Source: Liolophura sinensis
Lineage: Eukaryota; Mollusca; Polyplacophora; Chitonida; Chitonidae
Direction of reading: 5' to 3'
DNA length: 64,000 nucleotides
Assembly: GCF_032854445.1 (NCBI RefSeq)
Contig: NC_088295.1
Coordinates: forward strand, 61,115,249-61,179,248
Numbering within the stretch: position 1 is the first letter of the stretch; each line of letters begins with the position of its first letter. Both the position numbers and the translations under genes were made by a program. Below, piece after piece: positions 11,221 to 20,992 of this stretch. The notes beneath the pieces were generated by a model. The model saw only the letters and a list, made by a program, of their open reading frames with translations. It was not told where the DNA came from and made no database searches.

Positions 11221-12002
11221 AAAACTGAATGACGAAAACTCATCTTTTTTTACGCTCTAAGCCTGAATTACAAATGGTGAGATAGCAGTCATACAGAACT
11301 ATATTTCATATCTCTGCAAATATTTCGTCGATAGTGAAGTCTTATAAACACTTAAATCGAAAACAAATATTTAATGATATTATACCGGATGGATCCCACC
11401 TTACAAATTCACCTCAAATCTTACATATTTATCTGCGTTTCATTAATGTCTTTTGGCGTGGTAATAAAGAACAATATTCCAAAACACACAAGCATGAAAG
11501 TACAATCCGACTATGCCTGCACAACTGGCCACCGGCGCCAAAGATATACTGTATTTGTCTGTCCCTCTGCCTCTCGGCAAGTTTGAGAACACATGCAATT
11601 TGATTGAGGGCCAAGGCACAATTTAGTACATTTCGAAGGGGATTATTTTAAAACGATTCATAACCATTACCAAAAAGGATTCAAATGCATATTTTTCTAC
11701 CTTTTTACTAGTGCGTATAGCAGAATATTGTACCTTTGTAGGAGTTCGTCATGAGAAAACATTCTTGCGTATGGCGTTTGATACACAAAAACTAAATAAC
11801 TAAATAAATAATATGAACGAAAAATTTAATTTTTGTTTCGATAGTCTAGAACATCTCTTATTAAAATAAAAATTAGTAAGGTGCGTGAGTTAAAATTTTA
11901 GCACATAAAAGCTTTTTTAAAGTTATGACTTAGTCTGGTTTCAGGCTAACACAGATTCATGGTCTTGCAACCAAGTTAGACAAAGACGTCACAATCACCA
12001 AA
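11221..12002. other. no gene seen
   Basis: AT-rich. Overlapping short frames at 11334-11603 do not resemble any protein. Confidence 0.45.
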
Positions 12003-12096
12003 AATGTGTTATTAATTTGATGAGTGTTTTACGCCGTATCATGGTGGAAGGAAACCGGGCAAATCCCGGCTGAAGCCCACGACCATTCGTAGGTTG
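12003..12096 (-). mobile_element. SINE-A, internally deleted
   Basis: 'TTTGATGAGTGTTTTACGCC', then directly 'TATCATGGTGGAAGGAAACC', 'GAAGCCCACGACCATTCG' and 'AGGTTGGTTCCAGAC'. The stretch holding 'TCTTGAGTA...GCCAGC' is lost. Confidence 0.75.
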
Positions 12097-12516
12097 GTTC
12101 CAGACTTTATCACTTACCCAGAATTGTATAGGCCAAGGCTGATACGAAGAGTTCTTCAATAGTTAATACATAAATGTACTTCTACCTCACTTAAAACATC
12201 CTATATCTGTTGATATGATCACGTTCTGTTTGTTGTGCCCTGAGAGTGTAAGTATATTTTTAAATGTTATGTATATGTTACTATTGTCAAATGGATACAT
12301 ATATTCTCATATATAGTCAGAGGAAAGAAAAATTGTAGATAGCCAGATAGATAGCATTATAGTATATACATATTTAGTAAATAGGCCAGTAAATGGTACA
12401 GCATAGAAAGCAATGTTTGTGATGTTACAAAGTGTTTATAAACACGACACATAAATAAACAAATAGATGTAAACTGAAGAGCAACGTTATTGCTATGGAA
12501 ACAGACGCTTGATTTT
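12097..12516. other. no gene seen
   Basis: No recognisable element. Confidence 0.45.
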
Positions 12517-12642
12517 GTGGGCCAACATGTTTCCAAGTTATCAAAAGAACCAATATGCGTGGGCCAACATGTTTCCAAGTTATCAAAAGAACCAAGATGC
12601 GTGGGCCAATATGTTTCCAAGTTATCAAAAGAACCAAGATGC
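12517..12642. repeat. 42-bp tandem repeat, 3 copies
   Basis: Units start at 12517, 12559 and 12601 ('GTGGGCCAACATGTTTCCAA' onward) and differ at only two or three bases. As 42 is a multiple of three, frames stay open on both strands (+ 'WANMFPSYQKNQ'), which explains the short open frames here. Confidence 0.9.
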
Positions 12643-14039
12643 GTGCATCTCGGGCTGTTGCATTTTTAATGTAAAGGCTATGTACGGTTTCTATCTTTAG
12701 TGCCACGTTATGAGAAAAGAAATGTGCTCAGCATGTACAACAAAACATGGGCGACCTTGGTGATATTACAGATCTGTCTCTGTCTGTAGCGGTACTAGTA
12801 GGTGAAAACATCGAATAAACGGGTTTTGCATGCATTATGCAGTGCTAAATGTATGTGTGTTAGTACACTGCTATTCGTCATACGCCCCTCAGTTAATGTA
12901 CATGTGTATTCACTCTAGGATGATAAAGGTATGCGGTACAAAAAAAAAAATAGTAAGGTATCTATTATTACCTAATAAAAAGTAAACGTAAAAGCGAGAT
13001 AGTATTAACCTTTCGCCCCGAGGTATAGAAAGATGTCAAACAGTAGTACTTCACTGGTTAGTTATGACTAGACTGATTTAATACTTATCCGTGCATTGTG
13101 GATGTTTTGAACTCTCTGACCTGCACAGCAATGTTTTAAAACTGTGTTGAGTCATTTTATGCAGCAGTAAAATACATGCTGCAAAGATGACCTTTCATGC
13201 ATGCACCTACAGGAATATTCTCCGAAAAGCGTGACATGTATATCTCGAAAGGTTTGAAAAGATTGAGTTATTCTTTTATTACCACTGTGTGTTGCAGTGG
13301 CATATAGCCTATATAGCCTAACCGAACAGAAGAAATAAGCCACAAGCAAACATTTGACCTACATCTAATAGTTCTGGGATGTCAGATAAGGGTTTACAGG
13401 ACCACCTGTGACGTCATTGATCGGAAACACTGGGACCTCAAACTACACTTTCAATTTACACTTACAAATCATAACACTGGTTGTTGCTTAATATAGCTGT
13501 CAAATCCTGTACATGAGGCTGTATACATGTACATAATAATGTCCCTGCCAAAGCGCTTTAGATATCGGAAGAAATTTTCCGAGAATAAGCAGTTTAAGAA
13601 GCTAAACCACGGTAGACCTGTGTATATTAATATAGTGATTTTTTCGGAAGACAATTTTAATTCTCAAAGTATTCAACACATGGCAAAATTAATATAGAAC
13701 GGGATTGCATGTGTTTGATAACCATACACAGCGTGACTGGCGTGTATAAAAGTATGCGCTGGATGACAGTATACACAACGTACATAGACAGAATTTTGAG
13801 CTACATAAAATTCAGCGCTGCGCGTTCAAAATGTATTTCTGCATATCCGAGCAGATGTGAAAATGTGCAGTTTATGGAGGAAAGGAATGTAACTGAGAAA
13901 AAAAAACACTCAAAACAGTTTTATTAATTTTTATTCTTTGTCTGCATAAATAAAATGTAAACTATACAGCCCGTAACCCATTGTATTACTTTCTTCTAAA
14001 TTTTCTCTCCTTAATTTCACAGGAAAAAGTCCAGTCTGT
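12643..14039. other. no gene seen
   Basis: AT-rich. An A9 run lies near 12940. No protein family recognised in the short open frames. Confidence 0.45.
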
Positions 14040-15640
14040 TTTAGTGTTAGATATTACGAATCAGTAATAATGCTGTTAACTTCGACCAATTCCAAAGATA
14101 TAAAAAAGTCACTTCCACACTAATTTACGAAGACAAGAAACATTACAAAACACTTCTTTTTCGACGCGCACGGGTAAAATTGTGAACACTGAATAAATAC
14201 AAAGTCATTGTCAGAACTACATGTATAGTTGTCATTTTCAGACTCTATCTCTACGCCTGTACAGAAGTTCGATACCATATAATGTTCTCGGTCATTCAAC
14301 TAAATAGAAAGAAGAAATGGTGACAAATTTTCTCCTTGACGAACACCTATTTCGCATGCGAACATTGCAGATAGGCAGTTATCCATTTTAACACAAAACT
14401 TCATGTCTGTATACAGATTTTGAGTTACTTCAAAGATCTTACCATCAATACCATGTTGCAAAATTTTGGCCCATTATTCATTCTTGCCTTTGGATTGTGT
14501 TCAAAGTTTTGCTCAGATCAATAAAGGCGCAAAATAACTTTTTCTTTTTTACTTTAGTTAGATTAATAATGGATCAACAATTGAATATTCTTTCCTGAAT
14601 CCAGCCTGTGATTCTGACAATAATATGTTTTCATTAAGGAACATTGTGTTTAAAATGAAAGTAAATAACTTTCCTATACAGCTTAGCAGGACAATTGGTC
14701 TATAGTTCTCTGGATCTTTTGTGCTGCCTTTGTTCTTTCTGGTATACACCCAGAATCAAGTATTAAACTGAAATATATATTAACTAGTATAAAAATGTGG
14801 AAGTGATATACCCATTCACTATGATGTCAACAGCCTTCTAACACTTAAGTTGTCTGACTGCAGTACGTATTTCCTCTGACGTGATCGGTCTGTTCAAATT
14901 GTCACCATTAGTCAAACTGGTGATCTCTGATTATCGTGAAGTCAAATTCATCGGCTATTGGCCGGCTAACGTAGGCATTTACTTGTTTGAAGTGTTCAAA
15001 CAGGTCATTTATATGTACTTTGTACTCAGTAGCGTGTGTGATAAATCTATTAGTATATTTCCGCTCTTCCTTTGGATTGACCTTCCTTGTGCTTTGAATC
15101 TCTCCTCTGAAATTGAATCGGTATTGTTTGTGAGACTTTCGTAAAATATTCCTATAAGCTCTACTTGCCTTGTTAAGTCGATATTTTCATGTTTTCGTTT
15201 GTTTTCGCTGTTTCTAGCATTCTTTACTAAACCACGGATGTTAGATAGTGTCATTTTTGTGTCTTTCTTGCATGTAAGACGAAAATGTGCTTTTTTTGCC
15301 AATCATGGTAAAAGCAGGCAAAAAGTGGGACAGAAAGTTCATTAATGTATTTCTCCTTGATAAGGTTATTATGCTTGTGGAGATTTCGTAAGAGATTACG
15401 TAGGGCGGTAATTTGTTTAGGATCGATGTTTTCTGCATATTTGTGTATTTAGACACGTCCCAGCATTTCTGTGTTGGAGTATTATTATTACTAAACGTAG
15501 GTGCAGAGTGGCTATAATTTGCAGAAGAATTAATGCGAGTGGTGAATCCTGAGAAAGGGAACAGTGAATATCCAAGTAAAGTTTACTGAATTCATGCACT
15601 TCAAATTCTCTAATAATTTCTAATCCCTGTAACTTGCTAC
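14040..15640 (-). pseudogene. LINE reverse transcriptase remnant (3' half of the 14.0-17.7 kb element)
   Basis: On the - strand, 14749-14558 encodes the RT fingers: 'NYRPIVLLSCIGKLF' and 'SQAGFRKEYS'. It is followed in broken frames by 'FCAFIDLSK' (the FxDFxKAFD motif region) and by pieces resembling 'GENLSPFLFSLF'. Between 15640 and 14750 lies the decayed linker from endonuclease to RT. The catalytic YADD motif could not be located. It lies downstream of the endonuclease remnant in the same orientation, so both are one element. Multiple stops and frameshifts make it non-functional. Confidence 0.75.
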
Positions 15641-16254
15641 AACATAATCAGTTACGCTCACCCCTCTGCTTGTAAATTCACCAACACCCTTGTCTGTACC
15701 TATTCGTCCTTTACAGATATACATGTTATTAAATTTACAAATATCGAGCAGTCTATAGCCGTAATTATTCGGGCGGCGTTTGTCCTTGCTACATCGTTGA
15801 AGGGGAACAATGATACCACACAATTTCAGTATCTGCGACAGGTGATCAGTTAATTTATTGTCTAAATTTATACCACCGTCTTGAGTGTTGTCAACAATAC
15901 AATAGTCCTGGTTTACACCAGGCCGTGCATTAAAGTCACGTACAGTGAGGCGATAGCTTGCCCACTAAGCTCGTGCTCACTAATGTCCAGGCTATCTGCA
16001 CGTCCACATCGTGATATTTCGGAGAGGTTACCCACCACCCCTATGTAAACATTGTGACACGTGCTGAGGTATATGTGTTTATCATGAAGCCACTGTACAT
16101 ATTCCAACTCAGTTTGATCAACAGTTATAAATGAAGACAGATTGTCTCTAATTGCTATAGCTCTCCCTCCAGAGCGAACTAAATGTTTTGAATGCCTGCT
16201 ATTGAAAAACCACTTATATCTTGTAATTTTCTGGACTAAATTATCCAGTTTCGT
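15641..16254 (-). pseudogene. LINE AP-endonuclease, broken C-terminal two thirds
   Basis: Continues the endonuclease begun at 16255-16360. Visible pieces in order: 'TKLDN', a GG-containing segment, 'YVQWLHDKHIYL', the active-site-like 'DFNARPGV' near 15925, 'RLLDICKFNNMYI', 'GRIGTDKGVGEFT' and the end motif 'SVTDYVVASY'. These follow the order of APE-type LINE endonucleases. Frameshifts occur near 16040 and 15920. Confidence 0.8.
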
Positions 16255-17172
16255 TTACACGAACGCATCTATATCATACCTAGAGATAAATTCAACAAAT
16301 TCTGGGTCAATGAGTTTCGAGCGCAGTCCGCAAACCTTAAGGGTAGGTACAGGTAGACTTGAGTTATCCGTTGTACTGCACGCGCCGGCCGAGTTTCTGA
16401 GATCTATCTTATCCGTTGTATTGCACGCGTCGGTCGAGTTTCTGAGATCCATGTTATCCGTTGTATTGCACGTGTCGGTTGAGTTTCTGAGATCCATGTT
16501 ATCCGTTGTATTGCACGCGTGGGTCGAGTTTCTGAGATCCATGTTATCCGTTGTATTGCACGCGTCGGCCGAGTTTCTGAGATCCGTGTTATCCATTGTA
16601 TTGCACGCGTCGGCCGAGTTTCTGAGATCCATGTTATCCGTTGTATTGCACGCGTCGGCCGAGTTTCTGAGATCCGTGTTATCCATTGTATTGCACGCGT
16701 CGGCCGAGTTTCTGAGATCCATGTTATCCGTTGTATTGCACGCGTCGGTCGAGTTTCTGAGATCCATGCGGTCGCCACACTGGACTTTGAAATTGTGTAA
16801 TCCTAAATCAAGGTAATTGATATCAGTCACACCCAAGTCAAACAGGTCGTCATGGGTTTCACCAACTACGGGTTTCGTATCAAATGGTTGGCCAGGTATT
16901 GACTTCAGATTACAGAAAATTTTCCCGTTGAATGAGGACATCCTTTCCACGTTTACACAGTTTTTCGCTGCAAATAGAAGTTTGGAACGAAGAGGTGCAA
17001 AATCATCGTTCAAATACACAGACTGATAACGTCTGTTGGGAAAGTCTCTCAGTAACTTGCGTTTCTCAGTTGCTTTGGCTTTTGCTCTGCGCGAGACGAA
17101 TTTCATCACTGGCCTCGGTCTATCGCCATGCTTTCTGCCATTTCGGTGTACTACGTCAATGTGACTGATCAT
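16255..17172 (-). pseudogene. LINE ORF1-type domain fused by a repeat linker to the endonuclease start
   Basis: A 305-codon open frame. Residues ~1-100 ('VVHRNGRKHGDRPRPVMKF', 'AKATEKRKLLRDFP', 'VYLNDDFAPLRSKLLF', 'SSFNGKIFCNLK') resemble the basic C-terminal domain of LINE ORF1 proteins. Residues ~136-270 are nine units of 15 residues, each like 'MDLRNSTDACNTTDN'. Residues ~280-305 are the start of an APE endonuclease ('CGLRSKLIDPEF', 'YDIDAFV'). The frame ends at a TAA exactly where family members have the Glu of 'ETK', next to 'TKLDN', so a single nonsense change at a conserved catalytic position ended it. It is either a real fused architecture in this LINE family or a fusion made by an ORF1/ORF2 boundary deletion plus repeat expansion. 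Confidence 0.75.
16363..16767 (-). repeat. 45-bp minisatellite, 9 in-frame units
   Basis: Nine units of exactly 45 bp, each 15 codons, inside the LINE frame. Units alternate between two types in the middle ('NTMDNTDLRNSADAC' versus 'NTTDNMDLRNSADAC'), which shows that a 90-bp doublet was duplicated. Because the unit is a multiple of three and lacks stops, three frames read through it (+ 'VLHASAEFLRSMLSV', - 'TRPTRAIQRITWISE'). Confidence 0.95.
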
Positions 17173-17710
17173 TAATGAATCATTTATGGGTTTTAGTAAA
17201 TCAACAAAAGTTTCCTGGATATTTCACTTATTTCTGCTAAGCGATTGATCCGTACCGTTTCACGTCGGGTGTATTGTTATAGTTTGTCTTGCTCATATCA
17301 TACCAACAGGCCAGGCCGCAACATTTTCTCCCACAGATTGTCAGTTGTTTTTGTAAGTTTTTCAGACAGGTCAGCTGTTGTTGTTGCTACAGTAGACTTC
17401 ACGGCCTGGGTAACGGCTTCAGAAATGGCAACTGTAATTACAGGAATATGTTGGCTGGCTACCTGGCTGACATTGCTGGAGGCCTTCGGTGTCCGCTTTG
17501 TCACTTGTGCTATCTACATCGTGTCCGACAGTTGCCATATTCTCCCGTGTTAGGCCCCCATTTATTCGGGTCAACAGAATTTCCGTGATGTCATTTTCTA
17601 TGAAGTCTTCTTTATAGACATCCTCACTTAATCCTAGGAATTGTACAACATTTTGTCTACTCAATTCACTAAATTTAAGCTTCTTTCGTGCTCTAGGAAG
17701 CGGTGTGCTA
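17173..17710 (-). pseudogene. LINE ORF1 N-terminal remnant
   Basis: Frames at 17664-17419 and 17504-17298 (-) overlap and are offset by a frameshift. They read 'QNVVQFLGLSEDVYKEDF' and 'AISEAVTQAVKSTVATTTA' then 'LSEKLTKTTDNLWEKML', a helix-prone stretch like the coiled-coil part of LINE ORF1 proteins. A piece reading 'QETFVDLLKPINDSL' links to the downstream domain at 17172. Stops separate the pieces. Confidence 0.55.
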
Positions 17711-18644
17711 TAGTCTTTATTAGACTATCACAAATTTAGCACCCGGGATGAAAATGGAAGTTAACCACTCAGGTTTATACATGTAGTTTCCAGACGCGGT
17801 AAAAACACTGTGTTTAGTCACAATTTTTAGTACATTTACACCGGATGTAATTACGTTTACTTATGTTTGAGGTAAAACATTTTTAACTGACCTCTCTTTA
17901 TTGCGTAACCAGTCTTATTTTCTATTTTTTGTATACCGGAATCGGTAAGAATGGTTGTATTAAAAATTACCTTATCACTCTTAAGTTGGAACATTGTGTC
18001 ACAGATGAGGTGTTAGTAAGAAAGATAACCTTGAAATATTAACTTGGGGCACTTGAAAGTTAAAAACACGCAGGCGTAAAATTAAGACGTCAACAGACAA
18101 ATAGAAAAGACACTTACTCTGAGACATGTCAGGTAATCCGTTTCACCACGCGTAACATTCTTGTTGACATTTTTGCTATGGATTAACCAGTAATTTGACT
18201 GAAGTTATGCTCTACAACTACGATACATTTTCATACATGGCCATCTTAGTCTAAATGTGCGTACACATCTGGGTTCGCCTGGTGAAACCGGATCTGCGTA
18301 TATTCAGTATGATAAGTTTAAAGTAGGGCGCAATGTTCGTTGTATTTAGCATAAATGGCACACCCTGAATAGCCGTAAGCGTGTTACAGTGACCTAGCAC
18401 TGACGCAAAGACATACGTGCGGGACTTGGATCATCCTGACAAGGAAGGGTATAGTTAGTTGCCTACAGCGACATCCAAACAGCATACTAATATTTTATAG
18501 TACAGTCCCACCTGCATGACCGTTAAATGCACCGTTTCATACCTTGAGTATGCTACATTATGTCTCTACTGCTTGTACGTGTGCATGGGCTGGTTGGGCG
18601 TTTATTGATTGATCTGATATACTGTATAAAGTTCTTTAGGGGAC
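17711..18644. other. no gene seen
   Basis: No recognisable element; possibly flank or 5' UTR of the LINE near 17.7 kb. Confidence 0.45.
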
Positions 18645-18780
18645 AGGACTCGGTTTCACGAAGCACTCATATCGTTACGTTCACTTAACTACCATGGCAA
18701 CCACTACTGTAGGCATTACATCGCCATGGTAGTTGCGAGCGCGTGACGTTTAAAAGAGAGCTTCGTGAAACTGGGCTCAG
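18645..18780. mobile_element. fold-back element
   Basis: The left arm ('GGTTTCACGAAGC' ... 'AACTACCATGGC') and right arm ('GCCATGGTAGTT' ... 'GCTTCGTGAAACTGGGC') are inverted copies with near-perfect outer 13 bp and inner 12 bp and a diverged middle. The loop is about 20-25 bp. A ~136-bp non-coding palindromic element of MITE type. Confidence 0.8.
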
Positions 18781-18917
18781 AAACATAAATGGTCTGTGCA
18801 GCTGTATATATTTGTCTCCACGACAACATACAGTGTGATGCACTACACATGATAAAGCATACTTTGTAGTTACTGGTTTACTTTTTAGTTACCCGTATTG
18901 TTTATTTGATCTGCGTT

Positions 18918-19186
18918 TAACGAAGTACGGACTCAATTGGTTAGCGCGCTAGCGCAGCGTAATGACCCAGAAGCCTCTCGACAGTACGGTCGCTGTGAGT
19001 TCATGCTCATGCTGGCTTCGTCTCCAGCCGAAGGCAAGGTGTTGCAGCAACCTGCGGATGGTCGTGGGTTTCGCCCGAATCTCTTTGTTTCCTCAAACCA
19101 CAATGCTGGCCGCGGTAGTATAAGTGAAATATTCTTGAATACCGCATCAAACACCTATCAAATAAATAAATAAATAACGAAGTACG
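18918..19186 (+). mobile_element. SINE-A copy with a perfect 12-bp target duplication
   Basis: 'TAACGAAGTACG' is found at 18918-18929 and again at 19175-19186, immediately outside the element. The insert starts within the tRNA-like head ('ATTGGTTAGCGCGCTAGCGC'), lacking the first ~18 bp. It runs through a B-box-like 'GTGAGTTCATGCTC', 'CCTGCGGATGGTCGTGGG' and 'TATAAGTGAAATATTCTTGA' to AAATAAATAAAT. The open frames over it are accidental. Confidence 0.92.
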
Positions 19187-20291
19187 CACGAATGTAAGAA
19201 CTGCATGATGCCGGTCTGGCTTACTGTGAAAGCGTCATTAAAGAGATACCATCCAAATCTCCTGACTTAAAGCCACGAAGAATGAGCCCGTGAGGTCAGA
19301 TTTCAAAATCCCAGCACAGTCCTCTAAATTACGAAATCAGAAGTATGAAACTAAGTCGAGGTGTCAGTAAAAGTTTCATGTCGATACAAGGTACAATTGT
19401 TTAGTACTAACCGACCATAACAAAAGCACTCTAGATTCAAAATGATAATTTTTGGCCACAATAACGCGATGTGTTTTTGCTTTATCCTATGAAGAACCAC
19501 GTAAAACGTAATTTTGTGGAGGGGTCCAATTCGCCCTTCACAGTATAGTAGATGAGTTAACGAAGTTATTCTGAAAAAAGTTGACTCTTATAGAATCCTA
19601 ATTGAATGTCCAATTTTTTTTTTATCTCAGTCGTACTATTTTCTTTGTGTGAATTCAGGTACAATCCTACTACTGTTTAATAAATGTTACCATGAATTAG
19701 AATCGATGACTTTTAAGGTACGCTAATACGTAATCAACCCAAATATGCAAATCCTACGCGGAATTATACGGCTGAAGGTTACATTTATAGGACAGTGCTT
19801 TTCTCCGTAGTATTTCATACAGACAATATATTTTTGTGTGTTCTGTTTTATGATTAATACAGTGTTGTCACGGATATAAACTCCGTTCAGTGTATGTTCG
19901 GAGCTTTAAGTCACGGACTTGTAGCGGGAAGAAACAAAGATTTCCACGCAACATGAGCTGCCAGACACAACTATAGTCAGTTTCACTAGTTGAGGGGCAC
20001 ACCTCTTTGCTCTGGGGGTCAGTTCTCCGCCTTACATGGTTATACATGTACTGTACCTTACATGTAGCGCAGTAGTATAGAAAGGCTCAACTAATTGTGT
20101 AGACAAATAATAAATAATCACTTAGAGAAAGCAGGTGTTAATTACGAGTGGAAGATATGATTCATTTCACCGACATATACTGTTTTGTTGTTTTTACAAG
20201 GTGTTAATTCCATTTAAACTTTTAAGCTATGAGTGACTTATCACAAGGGTCAGTCAGAAGGAACATAACATTAATATTACTGTCCCAATTT
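19187..20291. other. no gene seen
   Basis: No recognisable element or coding. Confidence 0.45.
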
Positions 20292-20540
20292 ATTGGTGTA
20301 ACGGGGGCCTCCTTGGCTCAGTTGGTTAGCGCGTTAGCGCAGCGTAATGGCTCTGGAGCCTCTCACCAATGCGGCTGTACGAGCGAAGGCCTTCTAGTAA
20401 CCCGCGGATAGTCGTAGGTTTCCCCCGGGCTCTGCTCGGTTTCCTCCCACCATAATGTTGGTGCCGTCGTATAAGTGAAATATTCTTGAGTACGGCGTAA
20501 AACACCAATCAAATAAATAAATAAATAAATATTGGTTTAA
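20292..20540 (+). mobile_element. full-length SINE-A with target duplication
   Basis: Target repeats 'ATTGGTGTAA' (20292-20301) and 'ATTGGTTTAA' (20531-20540), one mismatch. This is the clearest + strand full-length copy: 'GCCTCCTTGGCTCAGTTGGT' (A-box region), 'GCCTCTCACCAATGCGGCTG', 'GGTTTCCCCCGGGCTCTGCT', 'CCTCCCACCATAATGTTGG', 'GAGTACGGCGTAAAACACCA' and an AAAT-repeat tail. A tRNA-like head with pol III promoter boxes is the hallmark of a SINE. Confidence 0.95.
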
Positions 20541-20851
20541 AACGGTGCAAAATACTATCAGGAATTGTTTACAACCGTCTATTATCATTTGGCTATGTTT
20601 CTTTGTGAAGAACGCTTCTCGAATGATGATTTTAGTGAGCTAAGCCAGCCATGAGTGACTGCCTGAAATTGTTCATCCAAATTCCTTACAAATACCTGTA
20701 TATGTGGAAGAATAGTTTGGAATCTATTCAACTTCTCTGCTTATATTCTTGACTTATTTTCAGATTTTTTGCTGACATTGTAAAATTCGTCAGGTTCTTA
20801 ATCGTTAGCTTTCTAACCTTTCTACTTTTACATTTATCGTATGTACTATAG

Positions 20852-20992
20852 TTACGACCGAGAATACCTCATACCAACATCGAAGGGTAACCATGGACCC
20901 GATGATGTCCTCACCAGCAGCACAGAGATTACTGGAAATGGGTTTTCCTCGGGATTTAGTGAGAAGACTGGGGATGTTCATGAGAGAGATAG
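20852..20992 (+). CDS. UBA-domain (IAP-like) gene, exon with first half of UBA
   Basis: UBA folds are small three-helix ubiquitin-binding modules. This exon follows a pyrimidine-rich acceptor ending ACTATAG and ends at 'GAGATAG|GTGAGG'. Its open frame holds 'SSPAAQRLLEMGFPRDLV' and 'RRLGMFMREIG'. The EMGF loop followed by LVRR matches the UBA of inhibitor-of-apoptosis (BIRC) proteins. An ATG at 20893 in a strong context (ACCATGG) could be the start, but the frame is open back to the splice site, so upstream coding exons are equally possible. Both ends are phase 1 and join exactly to 22912. In IAPs the UBA lies between BIR repeats and a RING; no BIR was found upstream in the window. Confidence 0.7.

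Noticed and set aside
16142-16816. 224-codon + strand open frame with repeated VLHASAEFLRS units
   Set aside because: It is the opposite-strand reading of the 45-bp minisatellite inside the LINE, flanked on both sides by LINE coding on the - strand.
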